Shown: piece by piece, positions 13,519 through 23,043 of the stretch
Numbering within the stretch: position 1 is the stretch's first letter
Layout of the letters: every line of letters starts with the position of its first letter
NCBI GenBank assembly: GCA_022711435.1
Contig: JAKLFB010000032.1
Coordinates: 1-64,000 of the forward strand
Source: Verrucomicrobiota bacterium
GTDB taxonomy: Bacteria; Verrucomicrobiota; Verrucomicrobiia; Limisphaerales; UBA1319
Length of the DNA stretch: 64,000 nt
Direction of reading: 5' to 3'
Notes under the pieces: generated by a model
Told to the model about the DNA's origin: nothing
Databases searched by the model: none
The model's input: the letters and a program-made list of their open reading frames with translations, nothing else
Translations under genes and position numbers: made by a program

Positions 13519-16341
13519 ATGGCTAAAGCAGCGAAAGCACCCAAGTACGTCTACTTCTTCGGCAACAAGCAAGCCGATGGCGATGGCTCGATGAAGGCCC
13601 TCCTCGGCGGCAAAGGCGCCAACCTCGCCGAGATGACCCGCATCGGATTGCCCGTGCCTCCCGGATTCACGATCACCACGGAAGTCTGCACCTACTATTA
13701 CGCCAACCGGCGGACCTATCCCAAAGACCTCGACGCGCAGATCCGCGCCAGCGTCGCCCGCATGGAGCAAATCATGGGGACCCGTTTCGGCGACCAGGCC
13801 GCCATGCCGCTCCTGCTGGCGGTTCGTTCCGGCGCCCGGGATTCGATGCCCGGCATGATGGACACCATTCTCAACCTGGGCCTCAACGATCAGACCGTCC
13901 TCGCCCTGGTCCAAGCCACCCGCAACGAGCGTTTCGCCTGGGATTGCTACCGCCGCTTCATCCAGATGTACGGCGACGTCGTCCTCGGCGTCCAGAAGCT
14001 GCCCAGCGAGGATCACGAGCCCTTCGAGGTTGTCATCGGCACCCTCAAGGAAGAGCGCTACCACGATCACAACGTTGAGGACACCCGGCTCACAGTCGAC
14101 GATCTGCAGGAGCTGATCCGCCGTTTCAAGGCTCTTGTCAAGGAGCGGACCGGGAAGGATTTTCCGGCCTCGCCCTGGGATCAGCTTCGGGGGGCCATCG
14201 GGGCCGTGTTCGGCTCGTGGATGAACGACCGTGCCATCGTCTACCGCCGCAAGTACGGCATCCCCCACGAGTGGGGCACCGCCGTCAACGTCCAGGCCAT
14301 GGTCTTCGGCAATACCGGCGAGAACTCCGGCTCCGGCGTCGCCTTCACCCGTGATCCTGCCACCGGCGAGAAGGTGTTCTACGGCGAGTTTCTGATCAAT
14401 GCCCAGGGCGAGGACGTGGTCGCCGGCGTCCGCACCCCCGAGCCGGTCGCCCAGCTCAACAAGCATCTGCCCGAGGCTTTCGCCAGGCTGGAGCAGGTCC
14501 GCAACACCCTCGAGAAGCATTTCAAAGACGTCCAGGACTTCGAGTTCACCATCCAGGAGGGGCAGCTGTTCATGCTGCAAACCCGCAACGGCAAGCGCAC
14601 CGGGATCGCCGCGCTCCGTTTTGCCGTCGAGATGCAGAAAGAGAAGCTCATCGACTGGCAGACTGCGATCCGCCGCGTCCCCGCCGACCAGCTGGACCAG
14701 GTCCTGGCGCCCATCTTCGACCGCAAGGCCGTCAAGGAAGCCAAGTGCATCGCGACCGGCCTTCCCGCCGGGCCCGGCGCCGCCTCCGGCCACCTGTATC
14801 TCAACGCCGACCGCGCCGTCGAGGCCGCCCACAAAGGGGAGAAGGTCCTCATGGTGCGGCTCGAGACATCCCCCGAAGATCTCCGCGGCATGATCGCCGC
14901 CGAAGGGATCCTCACCGCTCGAGGCGGCGTCAGCTCCCATGCCGCCCTGGTCGCCCGCCAGATGGGCAAGGTCTGCGTCTGCGGCGCCCAATCGCTTCAG
15001 ATCGATTACGATGCCCGCACGGTCACCGCCGCCAATGTCACCCTGAAGGAGGGCGACTACATCTCGATCAACGGGACGCTCGGCGAGGTCTACCCTGGCG
15101 ATATCAAAACCGCCGCCTCCGAGGTCGTGCAGGTCCTGATCGAGAAATCGCTCGCTCCCAGCGAGAGCCCGACGTTCCAGAACTTCAAGAAGCTCATGGA
15201 CTGGTGCGATAAGGTCACCCGCCTCCACGTGCGAACCAACGCCGATAACCCCGCCCAGACCGCCAACGCCGTCGCCTTCGGCGCCCGCGGCATCGGCCTC
15301 TGTCGTACCGAGCACATGTTCTTCGAAGGCAACCGCATTGACGCCATGCGCGAGATGATCCTCGCCGAGAACGTCGGCGACCGCCGGAAGGCCCTTGCCA
15401 AGATCCTGCCGTTCCAGCGCGAGGATTTCGCGGGCATCTTCCGCGAACTCAAAGGTCTGCCCGCCACGATCCGCTTCCTCGATCCGCCGCTCCATGAGTT
15501 CCTCCCGCACGACGAGGCCTCGCAACAAGACCTCGCCGCCAAGATCGGCATCTCGATCGAGAGGATCCAGCAGCGCGTCAGCGAGCTCCACGAGTTCAAT
15601 CCGATGCTCGGCTTCCGCGGCTGCCGCCTGGGGATCATCTATCCCGAAATCTCGGAGATGCAGGCGCGCGCGGTCTTCGAGGCCGCCGCCCAGGTCCGAA
15701 AGGAGGGCGTCAAGGTCAAACCCGAAATCATGATACCCCTGGTCGGGTTCAAGAAGGAGCTCGACCTCCAGGTCGATGTCGTCCATCGCGTCGCGCAGGA
15801 GGTCATGAAAGAGCAGCAAGTCAAGATCGATTACCTCGTCGGCACCATGATCGAGGTCCCCCGCGGCGCCCTCACGGCCGACGAGATCGCCCAAACCGCC
15901 CAGTTCTTCAGCTTCGGGACTAACGACCTCACCCAGACCGCGCTGGGCATGAGCCGCGATGACGCGGGCAGCTTCCTGGCCAAATACCAGGAGCTGGAGA
16001 TTGTCCGCAAGAATCCGTTCGCGACCATCGACCAGACCGGCGTCGGCCAGCTCATGAAGATTGCGGTCGAGAAAGGCCGCCAGTCCCGTCCCGACATCAA
16101 GCTCGGCATCTGCGGCGAACACGGCGGCGATCCCGAGACTGTCAAATTCTGCCACAAGGCCGGGCTCTCCTACGTGAGCTGCTCGCCCTTCCGCGTGCCG
16201 GTGGCTCGCCTTGCCGCCGCCCAGGCCGCCCTCGAGGAGCTCCAGGCCCCCCGGCCCGCTGCCCGCCCGGCCCGCGCCGCCAAGCCCGCCCGGCCGGCTA
16301 AATCCGCCAAGCCCGCCCGCAAAGGCAGCCGGAAGAAGTAG
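13519..16341 (+). CDS. ppdK: Pyruvate, phosphate dikinase
   Basis: PPDK interconverts pyruvate + ATP + Pi and PEP + AMP + PPi. The 940-residue protein shows the N-terminal ATP-grasp segment GGKGANLAEMTRIGLPVPPG, the phosphohistidine domain TARGGVSSHAALVARQMGK (catalytic His ~474), and the PEP-binding barrel with GLCRTEHMFF, GTNDLTQ and GICGEHGGDP. The family normally ends near AAAQAAL; here about 35 extra residues follow (~905-940), almost only Ala, Pro, Lys and Arg, like histone H1 tails. The gene has its own promoter and a hairpin-T-run terminator. It indicates PPi-dependent or gluconeogenic control of the PEP/pyruvate node. Confidence 0.97.
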   Translation: MAKAAKAPKYVYFFGNKQADGDGSMKALLGGKGANLAEMTRIGLPVPPGFTITTEVCTYYYANRRTYPKDLDAQIRASVARMEQIMGTRFGDQAAMPLLLAVRSGARDSMPGMMDTILNLGLNDQTVLALVQATRNERFAWDCYRRFIQMYGDVVLGVQKLPSEDHEPFEVVIGTLKEERYHDHNVEDTRLTVDDLQELIRRFKALVKERTGKDFPASPWDQLRGAIGAVFGSWMNDRAIVYRRKYGIPHEWGTAVNVQAMVFGNTGENSGSGVAFTRDPATGEKVFYGEFLINAQGEDVVAGVRTPEPVAQLNKHLPEAFARLEQVRNTLEKHFKDVQDFEFTIQEGQLFMLQTRNGKRTGIAALRFAVEMQKEKLIDWQTAIRRVPADQLDQVLAPIFDRKAVKEAKCIATGLPAGPGAASGHLYLNADRAVEAAHKGEKVLMVRLETSPEDLRGMIAAEGILTARGGVSSHAALVARQMGKVCVCGAQSLQIDYDARTVTAANVTLKEGDYISINGTLGEVYPGDIKTAASEVVQVLIEKSLAPSESPTFQNFKKLMDWCDKVTRLHVRTNADNPAQTANAVAFGARGIGLCRTEHMFFEGNRIDAMREMILAENVGDRRKALAKILPFQREDFAGIFRELKGLPATIRFLDPPLHEFLPHDEASQQDLAAKIGISIERIQQRVSELHEFNPMLGFRGCRLGIIYPEISEMQARAVFEAAAQVRKEGVKVKPEIMIPLVGFKKELDLQVDVVHRVAQEVMKEQQVKIDYLVGTMIEVPRGALTADEIAQTAQFFSFGTNDLTQTALGMSRDDAGSFLAKYQELEIVRKNPFATIDQTGVGQLMKIAVEKGRQSRPDIKLGICGEHGGDPETVKFCHKAGLSYVSCSPFRVPVARLAAAQAALEELQAPRPAARPARAAKPARPAKSAKPARKGSRKK

Positions 16342-16358
16342 ATCCAGCCCCTTCATCG

Positions 16359-16392
16359 AAACGGCGTCCCATCCGCGGGCGCCGTTTTTCTT
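16359..16392 (+). terminator. Rho-independent terminator of ppdK
   Basis: AACGGCG (16360-16366) and CGCCGTT (16380-16386) form a 7-bp stem around a 13-nt loop, followed by the T-rich tail TTTTTCTTT. It lies 18 nt after the ppdK stop. Confidence 0.85.
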
Positions 16393-16529
16393 TCAAACCT
16401 CGGCTAACCGGGGCGCGACGGCTTGCAGGAGCGCGGCATTCATCGCGCATCCCCCTCCTGTCACAAGCCTGCGCCACCCCCAAAGGCTGGGGAGCGCGCC
16501 GTGCACGCCAGCGCATCGGCAGCCCGGCT

Positions 16530-17897
16530 CTACACCTGCCACGGCGGGCGCATCGGGCGCAGCCCCAGGCGGCGGTTCGCTTCCGCATCGTCCACAAAGG
16601 ACTCGCGGATGGGATCCCATTTCAGGGGGCGTTCGAGCCGGGTGGCGATGTCGCTCAGATGGCAGAGAAGATCGGCCTCGAACGCCTCCTCGACCGGACA
16701 GATGGTCCGGCCTCGGGATCGGACATTATCCAGGAGGTTGCGCACATGATTCGAGCTGCGAGCCAGCCGGACGTCGTCCGATCCGAACTTCTCCTCGATC
16801 AGCCGTTCCGGGCGGGTGCGAATCCCGCTGCGATCCACCAGGATCCAGCCTTCGCTCCCCTCGAACGCCGTGCCATGATCGACGATTCGGCCGTATCGGC
16901 TGGCCCAGGCGGAGAGATCGTTCATGGGCAGCGATTCCGTGAAGCCGTTCCGGTTGCCCTTGTACGTCATCTTCACCCCGTTGGCGCATCGGAACACCAC
17001 CTCCCAGGCCACCGCGGTGTTGCAGGCTCCTTGGGTGGGAATCACCGCCCGCCCTTCCACTTCGAGCGTCCCCTGGCGAAAGGCGTCCGTTGCCCACAAT
17101 GCGATATCGAGGGGGTGGACCCCCCAGCCGGCGACGAATCCCAGCGCGTAATCGTAATTGAACCACCAGGTCTTGTTGTTCGCCGCGCACTTGCCTTCGG
17201 TGTAAGGGGTGTAGGGCGCCGGCCCCAGCCACAGGTCGTAATCGATGCCCGGCGGCGCTGGGATCGGCCGGTCGGACCCGCCCGGCTGGCTCGCCGCGCA
17301 CCAGACGTTGATCTCGCGCAAGGCGCCAATCCTCCCGTTGCGCACCAGCTCGCACGCCAGCCTGAACTGGTCGCTCGACCGCTGCTGGGTGCCGAACTGG
17401 AACACCCGGCGATGCTCCTGAATCGCCGTCCGGAGCTTCTGATCTTCGGCGATCGACAGCCCCATTGGTTTTTCCAGATACATGTCCTTGCCGGCCCGCG
17501 CCGCGGCGATGGCGATCGGCACGTGCCAGTGATCCGGCGTGGCGACCAGCACCACCTCGATATCCGGGCGCGCCAGCAGCTCCCGAAAATCCCGGCAGAC
17601 CGCGCAGCCCGCGTCGCCGTTGCGCTTGTTCACGGCGTCCCGGGCCTGCTGTTGCTGCTCGTCCTTGACATCGCAGATCGCCACGATCCGGACATCCGGC
17701 TGGGCCAGGAACGATCGCATCACGCCTTGGCCCTGCGGCCCCGTGCCGATGCAGCCTGCCAGGATGCGGTTGGCCGGCGATGCCTCCGCGCCGCGACCCA
17801 ACACCGAATTCCGCGCCACCTGCGGCAGCCCGATCCCCAGGACCAGGCATTGAGCGCTTCGACGCAGGAACACCCGGCGTGAAAGAGTGGATTTCAT
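16530..17897 (-). CDS. Gfo/Idh/MocA family oxidoreductase, Tat-exported
   Basis: A 455-residue NAD(P)-dependent sugar or cyclitol dehydrogenase-like protein. The N-terminus STLSRRVFLRRSAQ is a twin-arginine signal, so the folded, cofactor-loaded protein is exported. The Rossmann part has AGCIGTGPQGQGVM, VAICDV and the family catalytic EKP motif (YLEKPMG). The C-terminal alpha/beta domain has GWGVHPLDIALWA with the conserved His. Substrate is unknown; Tat-exported members are multiplied in Verrucomicrobiota and Planctomycetota with polysaccharide degradation. Convergent with ppdK, divergent from moaC with ~107 bp between. Confidence 0.9.
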   Translation of the reverse strand: MKSTLSRRVFLRRSAQCLVLGIGLPQVARNSVLGRGAEASPANRILAGCIGTGPQGQGVMRSFLAQPDVRIVAICDVKDEQQQQARDAVNKRNGDAGCAVCRDFRELLARPDIEVVLVATPDHWHVPIAIAAARAGKDMYLEKPMGLSIAEDQKLRTAIQEHRRVFQFGTQQRSSDQFRLACELVRNGRIGALREINVWCAASQPGGSDRPIPAPPGIDYDLWLGPAPYTPYTEGKCAANNKTWWFNYDYALGFVAGWGVHPLDIALWATDAFRQGTLEVEGRAVIPTQGACNTAVAWEVVFRCANGVKMTYKGNRNGFTESLPMNDLSAWASRYGRIVDHGTAFEGSEGWILVDRSGIRTRPERLIEEKFGSDDVRLARSSNHVRNLLDNVRSRGRTICPVEEAFEADLLCHLSDIATRLERPLKWDPIRESFVDDAEANRRLGLRPMRPPWQV

Positions 17898-18004
17898 AGG
17901 TTGTCGCCCCGATTAAAGACCCTCCGTCCGCCGGTTGTCCACCACGATTCTCGCCCCCCTCATCGACCGCGCAGCCCCGCTCTTTTTGGCCTCGACGCCG
18001 GCCC

Positions 18005-18565
18005 ATGCGTTATGGCAGGGAATGCCACCCGATGAGAGCGAAAGCGATCCGCCGCGGCAACCGCCCCGCCGGGGCCCCCTTCTCCCACATCGGCCCGCGG
18101 GGGAACGTCCGCATGGTTCACGTGGGCGGCAAACCCATCTCCCGGCGCCAGGCAACCGCCGCCGGCCGATTGATCTGCCGCCCATCGACCCTCGATGCCT
18201 TGCGCGCGCGCTCCCTTCCCAAGGGCGATGCCCTCGCCGTAGCACAAGTGGCCGGCATCCAGGCCGCCAAACGCGCCGCCGATCTCATCCCCTTGTGCCA
18301 CACCATCGCGATCGAACAGGTCGCCCTCGATATCGCCCCGGCCGCCAGCGCGATCGAGATCCGATGCACGGTCGCCGCCACCGCGAAGACCGGCGTCGAA
18401 ATGGAAGCCCTGACCGGCGTGGCCGTCGCCGCTCTGGCTCTCTACGACATGTGCAAGTCCGCCGATCCCACGCTCCGGATCGAGGAGATCCGCCTCCTGT
18501 CCAAGGAAAAGCGCCCGATCGCCTCATCTCCCTTGACCAAACGAAATCGGCCTGCCAGAGATTAG
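18005..18565 (+). CDS. moaC: Cyclic pyranopterin monophosphate synthase (molybdenum cofactor)
   Basis: MoaC rearranges the MoaA product to cyclic pyranopterin monophosphate, the first stable molybdopterin precursor. The 186-residue frame contains GNVRMVHVGGKPIS, LIPLCHTI (active-site His) and EMEALTGVAVAALALYDMCK, whose Glu, Asp and Lys are catalytic. ATG 18032 (MRAKAIRRG) would give 177 residues and is a fair alternative start; neither has a strong ribosome-binding site. No other moa gene is adjacent. The next gene starts 2 nt after the stop, so they are likely cotranscribed. Confidence 0.94.
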   Translation: MRYGRECHPMRAKAIRRGNRPAGAPFSHIGPRGNVRMVHVGGKPISRRQATAAGRLICRPSTLDALRARSLPKGDALAVAQVAGIQAAKRAADLIPLCHTIAIEQVALDIAPAASAIEIRCTVAATAKTGVEMEALTGVAVAALALYDMCKSADPTLRIEEIRLLSKEKRPIASSPLTKRNRPARD

Positions 18566-18567
18566 CC

Positions 18568-19794
18568 ATGAACGAACGACGCCTCGCCTCTCTTGTGCTC
18601 GCGCTCCTGGCGGCGGCCTCCGCCCTCCCCGCAGCCGACACCTCGCCCGTGACATTCCGCAAAATCGTCCTGTCCGACAAGTTCTACGCCGAGGGCGCCT
18701 ATCACGGCGACTTCAATGGCGACGGGCATGTCGATGTGGCCGCCGGCCCGTTCTGGTATGCCGGACCCGCTTTCCAGGAGCGATTCGAGTACCGCCCCGC
18801 CAAGGAGTACGCGCCTAAAGGCTATTCCGACAATTTCCTCACGTTCGTCTGGGACTTTGACGGAGATCGCCGCCCGGATATCTTCGCCATCGACACGCCC
18901 GGCACGAACGGATTCTGGTACCAAAATCCGGGCGCCCGCGACGGCCACTGGACCCGTCACCTCGCCTTCCCGGTCATCGACAACGAATCGCCCGGATTCG
19001 ACGACCTCACCGGCGACGGCCGGCCCGAGCTGATCTTCAACTACGATGGCTACCTCGGCTACGCCCAGCCAGACCCGTCCCGCCCCACCCAGCCGTGGAA
19101 ATTCCACCCCATCTCCCCCAAAGGCAAGTATCACAAGTATTATCACGGCGCCGGCGTCGGCGACCTCAACGGCGATGGCCGGAGGGATTTCCTCGAACAC
19201 ACCGGCTGGTGGGAACAGCCCGCGTCGCTCGACGGCGACCCCGTCTGGAAGCGGCATGATTTCTCCTTCGGCGCCGGCGCCGCACAAATGCTCGTCGATG
19301 ATGTCAACGACGACGGCCTCAACGACGTGATCACCTGCCTCGACCCGCATCGCTACGGATTGGCCTGGTTCGAACAGGTCCGATCCGAAGGCCGCATCTC
19401 CTTCCGTCAGCACCTCCTCATGGGTGAGAAGGAATCCGACAGCCCCTACGGCGTCAAGTTCACCCAGATCCACGCCTTCGCCCTGGTCGACATCGACGGC
19501 GATGGCCGGCGCGATTTCGTCACCGGCAAGCGCTGGTGGGCCCACCCGCCCCCGACGGATCCCGAATCGGACGCTCCGGCCGTGCTCTATTGGTTCCAGC
19601 GAGTCGGCCGAGGATCCGCCGCCGGCTTCGTCCCCCGCCTGATCGATGCCGACTCCGGCGTCGGCACCCAGGTCGCCGCCGCCGACCTCAACGGCGACCG
19701 CCGGCCGGATGTCATCGTGAGCAACAAGAAAGGGACGTTCGTCTTCATCCAGGAAGCGCCCGCCAAGGCCCGGCCCGGGCGCGCTTCGCGCTGA
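18568..19794 (+). CDS. Secreted FG-GAP/VCBS beta-propeller protein
   Basis: A 408-residue protein with a signal peptide (RLASLVLALLAAASALPAAD) and seven integrin-type calcium-binding loops of the form D-x-[DN]-x-D-G: DFNGDGHVD, DFDGDRRPD, DLTGDGRPE, DLNGDGRRD, DVNDDGLND, DIDGDGRRD and DLNGDRRPD. Seven repeats match a seven-bladed propeller of the FG-GAP/VCBS type, extracellular or periplasmic, of unknown ligand. It starts 2 nt after moaC, an odd pairing since no molybdoenzyme is evident here. Confidence 0.88.
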   Translation: MNERRLASLVLALLAAASALPAADTSPVTFRKIVLSDKFYAEGAYHGDFNGDGHVDVAAGPFWYAGPAFQERFEYRPAKEYAPKGYSDNFLTFVWDFDGDRRPDIFAIDTPGTNGFWYQNPGARDGHWTRHLAFPVIDNESPGFDDLTGDGRPELIFNYDGYLGYAQPDPSRPTQPWKFHPISPKGKYHKYYHGAGVGDLNGDGRRDFLEHTGWWEQPASLDGDPVWKRHDFSFGAGAAQMLVDDVNDDGLNDVITCLDPHRYGLAWFEQVRSEGRISFRQHLLMGEKESDSPYGVKFTQIHAFALVDIDGDGRRDFVTGKRWWAHPPPTDPESDAPAVLYWFQRVGRGSAAGFVPRLIDADSGVGTQVAAADLNGDRRPDVIVSNKKGTFVFIQEAPAKARPGRASR

Positions 19795-19893
19795 ACCGCC
19801 CGCCACCGGATCGCATCGCGCCCGCCGGATCCCAAAAGATCCGCGGGCGCATTCCGATCCCTGGCTGGCGCACCCCCAACGCAATCCTTGCCC

Positions 19894-20952
19894 ATGCGCT
19901 TCACCCTCCACGATTTCGATCTCCAGCTTGCGTTCCCCTGGGCGGTTGCAGGACCGCGCCGCTCCCCGGGCAAGACCGCTGCGCCCCAGGTGTTCGTCCG
20001 CCTCGAGCACGAGGGCCAGGTCGCCTGGGGCGAAGCCGCCCCCCCCGAACGATACGGCGAATCGCGCGCATCGGTCCGGCAGTTCCTCGAGCGGGTCGAT
20101 CCCGCCCGCCTCGGAATCGGCGACCTCGATGCCGTCGAGCATTACCTCGAATCGCTCGAGACCGGCCATCGATCGGCCAAGGCCGCCGTCAACACCGCGC
20201 TGGTCGATCTTGCGGCCCGCCGCGCCGGACGCCGCCTCTGCGACTATCTCGGGCTGGGCTTCACCGAAGGCCGCCATGTCACCTGCTACAGCATCGGCCT
20301 CGACGAGCCCGACATCCTTCGCCGGAAGATCCAGGCTGCCGATCCATACCCCATCCTCAAACTTAAAATGGGCGGCGATCATGACGAGGAAACCCTGCAG
20401 ATCGTCCGGTTGATCGCTCCCGACAAGTGGGTTCGCATCGACGCCAACGAGGGCTGGAAATCCCGCGAGCTCGCCCTGCGCCGGCTTGAATGGCTAGCCG
20501 GCGACGGGCGCGTCGAGCTGGTCGAGCAACCCCTCCCCGCCGCGGCCGATCCCGCCGACCAAGTCTGGCTCAAGGAGCGCTCCCCCCTGCCGCTCTTCGC
20601 CGACGAGTCCTATCATGACGAAAACGACATCGCCCCCGCTCGCCAGGGATTCCACGGGGTCAATGTCAAGCTCGTGAAGGCGGGCGGCCCCCGGGCTGCC
20701 ATGCGCGCACTTCAAGCGGCCCGCGGCGCCGGCCTCCAGACCATGATCGGTTGCATGATCGAGTCCAGCCTCCTCATCTCCGCCGCGGCGCATCTGGCGG
20801 AACTGGCTGATTACCTGGACCTGGACGGGAGCCTGCTCATCACGAACGATCCTTTCCGAGGGGTCACCGCCGACCTGGGCCGGCTGTCGTTCGCCCGAGC
20901 TGCCTCTCCCCACGGCCTGGGGGTCCAGCCCGCCAACCCCAGCTTCCAGTAG
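19894..20952 (+). CDS. Dipeptide epimerase-like enolase superfamily enzyme
   Basis: A 352-residue member of the muconate-lactonising-enzyme subgroup. The barrel shows the KxK general base LKLKMGG, metal ligands in RIDANEGW, VEQPL and ADES, the second catalytic Lys in VKLVKAGG, and the DLDG signature near the C-terminus that marks L-Ala-D/L-Glu and related dipeptide epimerases. Most likely it epimerises murein-derived or other dipeptides in the cytoplasm; exact specificity is not readable. ATG 19894 gives the family N-terminus MRFTLHDFDLQLAFPW. It is 99 nt after the propeller gene, and convergent with the next gene with only 7 nt between stops. Confidence 0.85.
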   Translation: MRFTLHDFDLQLAFPWAVAGPRRSPGKTAAPQVFVRLEHEGQVAWGEAAPPERYGESRASVRQFLERVDPARLGIGDLDAVEHYLESLETGHRSAKAAVNTALVDLAARRAGRRLCDYLGLGFTEGRHVTCYSIGLDEPDILRRKIQAADPYPILKLKMGGDHDEETLQIVRLIAPDKWVRIDANEGWKSRELALRRLEWLAGDGRVELVEQPLPAAADPADQVWLKERSPLPLFADESYHDENDIAPARQGFHGVNVKLVKAGGPRAAMRALQAARGAGLQTMIGCMIESSLLISAAAHLAELADYLDLDGSLLITNDPFRGVTADLGRLSFARAASPHGLGVQPANPSFQ

Positions 20953-20959
20953 GCGCCGG

Positions 20960-21880
20960 CTACCGTTTCCGGGGCGGAACCTCCAGGTCCATGGCCGGCG
21001 CGGGAACAGGTGCTGCCACCGGCGTGTCCAATCGGCCCCGTTCCGGGCCCGGATAATCGTCCGCCTTCAACATCCGAATCCCGCCTGCCACCACAATCCG
21101 CCCATCCTTTGTCGCCCGCAGCGATGGACGCGTGTCGGTGTGCTGATAGCTGCGCCGGGCCTGCAACTCGCCGCTGGAATCATATTCGCAATATTGAAAG
21201 CGCCGGGCCCCCACCTGGTTCAGGAGATGCAGATGGCCGCCCGGACCGACCTGGGCCTCGGGCCGGCTCGACGATACCAGCGGCCCGACAGGCTGCACCG
21301 AGTAGATCCGCGTCTCCTCCGCATCCGTCACCCGCAGGTACAGAAACATGGCCTTCAATGTCGTGGCTTTGACCAGCGCGTATTTGCGAAACTCGGGCCG
21401 GCCGGCAGCCGCCGTGCCCTCCGCCGGCAGCCCGAACGTCTGTTCCCAGAGCTTGGTCCCCATGATGACGCTGAACTCTGCGGGCGCGCTGGCTACGGCC
21501 ATGTCCCACTCCTCGATCCGCACCAGCGCGGTCGCCTGGTAGCGTCCGGGAGAACGGATGTTGAAATAGGGGGTCAGGTTCACCTTGCGCGTGCCCATCT
21601 CCCCCGAGCCGACGGTGAACTCGCCAACGGCCGGCAGCTCGTCCCTGGCTTCGACCGCCTGATCTCCTCGCGTCTGCAGCGCGATCTGCAGCCAGCGGTT
21701 GTCCTTGCCCAATGTGATCGGGCGCCCGGAGTGGTTGATCACCCGGATCCCGGCCAGGACCGGCTCATCTTCCAGGAAGACATCTCGCGGCATCACCACC
21801 TCGACGCGCACCTGCGCGCTCGCCGCCCACCCCGCCAGCCATGCCAACAAGGCCAGCCACCGGATCGACATCCCTTTCAT
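20960..21880 (-). CDS. Secreted hypothetical protein
   Basis: A 306-residue protein I do not recognise. It has a clear signal peptide (SIRWLALLAWLAGWAASAQ). The mature part begins as a beta-sandwich (VRVEVVMPRDVFLEDEPVLA, then INHSGRPITLGKDNRWL), similar to domains describing bound ligands or chaperone-like subunits. The middle contains ALVKATTLKAMFLYLRVTD and a segment VGPGGHLHLLNQVG with RFQYCEYD; the end is Pro/Ala-rich and basic. ATG 21880 was chosen for the signal peptide; the frame is open to 21916. It is last in the minus-strand block, 87 nt after the heptosyltransferase. Confidence 0.7.
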   Translation of the reverse strand: MKGMSIRWLALLAWLAGWAASAQVRVEVVMPRDVFLEDEPVLAGIRVINHSGRPITLGKDNRWLQIALQTRGDQAVEARDELPAVGEFTVGSGEMGTRKVNLTPYFNIRSPGRYQATALVRIEEWDMAVASAPAEFSVIMGTKLWEQTFGLPAEGTAAAGRPEFRKYALVKATTLKAMFLYLRVTDAEETRIYSVQPVGPLVSSSRPEAQVGPGGHLHLLNQVGARRFQYCEYDSSGELQARRSYQHTDTRPSLRATKDGRIVVAGGIRMLKADDYPGPERGRLDTPVAAPVPAPAMDLEVPPRKR

Positions 21881-21967
21881 CGGTTTCAATCTCGGGCACT
21901 CCCGGCGCATTGACAAGCGCCAATATCCAGCCGCCGCAACCGGCGGAGCTGCGAGCCGCCGTCGATG

Positions 21968-22996
21968 TCAGCAGGCAGATCCAGATGCCCATCGTCTCTC
22001 GACCGCCTCCGCCACCCGCTCGGGGCTGAGCCGGGTCAGGCATTCCACGGGCGGATCATGGCGGCATCGGGGCTGCCGGCATGGCGCGCAGGCTAGAGCT
22101 TCCTGAAGCACATGCCCGACCTGCCCGTACGGGCCGGTTCGCAGCGGATCGGTCGGGCCGAACACCGCCACGACCGGCCGCCCCAGGGCCGCCGCAATGT
22201 GCATCGGCCCCGTGTCGTTGGTCACCATCATCGAGCTCAACCGAATCCACTCGATCATCTCCCACAGCGTGGTCGCCCCGGCCAGATTCAAGCAGCGGTC
22301 CGGCGCCCCCTGCCGCACCGCCTCCGCCAGCTCCCGCTCCGCAGCGCCGCCCAGAATGGCCACGCGCAGGTCCGGCCGGCCCTGGGTCAAACGCCGCACC
22401 AATGCCCTGAAATGCTCCGCCGGCCACCGCTTGTTCAGCCAGCGCGCCCCGGGCTGGACCGCCAGCCACGGATGATCCCCGATCGGCCAGCGCCGCCGGA
22501 TTGCGTCCACCACTTCCGCCCGGATCGGGAGCCAGTCGAAATCCCATGCGACGGGCGCCCCCAGCGGCCCCAGCGCCGCCAGGCACCAGTCCACCGCATG
22601 CGGCCGGCCCTCCGGGCGCGGCACGCGCACATCGTAGAACGCGGGCGCGCCTTCGCGCGGATCGTCAACTCCCACCGTCATTGCGCCGTTGGCCAGCCAC
22701 GCCATCAGCCCGCTCCGCAGCAGGCCCTGCAGATCCAGCACCACGTCAAAGCCCATCCGGCGGACCCGCCGCACGCTCGCGACCGCCTCCGGCCACCGCC
22801 ATGGCGATCCCCAGTGCCGGCGATCGAACAAGATCACCCCATCCAGGTCCCGGTCCCCTTCGAGCAGCGAGGCCAGCTCGACGTTGATCCACCAGTAGAC
22901 CGACGCGGCCGGATCCCTGCGCTTGATCAGGCGCAACACCGGGATCGCATTGACCACGTCGCCGAGAGAACTGGGCTTGAGGATGAGGATTCTCAC
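21968..22996 (-). CDS. GT9 heptosyltransferase (WaaC/WaaF-like)
   Basis: A 342-residue glycosyltransferase of the LPS heptosyltransferase family. RILILKPSSLGDVVNAIPVL is the N-terminal acceptor-side motif, QPGARWLNKRWP and VTNDTGPMHIAAALGRPVV are the donor-binding motifs. It uses a GTG start at 22996; the N-terminus (KPSSLGD) is closer to WaaC (heptosyltransferase I) than the gene at 12285. A cysteine-rich C-terminus (CAPCRQPRCRHDPPVECL) is common in this family. Together the two GT9 genes suggest a heptose-containing core. Confidence 0.88.
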   Translation of the reverse strand: MRILILKPSSLGDVVNAIPVLRLIKRRDPAASVYWWINVELASLLEGDRDLDGVILFDRRHWGSPWRWPEAVASVRRVRRMGFDVVLDLQGLLRSGLMAWLANGAMTVGVDDPREGAPAFYDVRVPRPEGRPHAVDWCLAALGPLGAPVAWDFDWLPIRAEVVDAIRRRWPIGDHPWLAVQPGARWLNKRWPAEHFRALVRRLTQGRPDLRVAILGGAAERELAEAVRQGAPDRCLNLAGATTLWEMIEWIRLSSMMVTNDTGPMHIAAALGRPVVAVFGPTDPLRTGPYGQVGHVLQEALACAPCRQPRCRHDPPVECLTRLSPERVAEAVERRWASGSAC

Positions 22997-23043
22997 GCGA
23001 TGCGGCCGGCTATGGACGCCGCGCGGCGGAAGACAGCCATCGG

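Noticed and set aside
13432..16356. 974-codon open frame antisense to ppdK
   Set aside because: Composition is a mirror of the GC-rich coding strand; the protein has no family features, whereas the opposite strand is an unmistakable PPDK.
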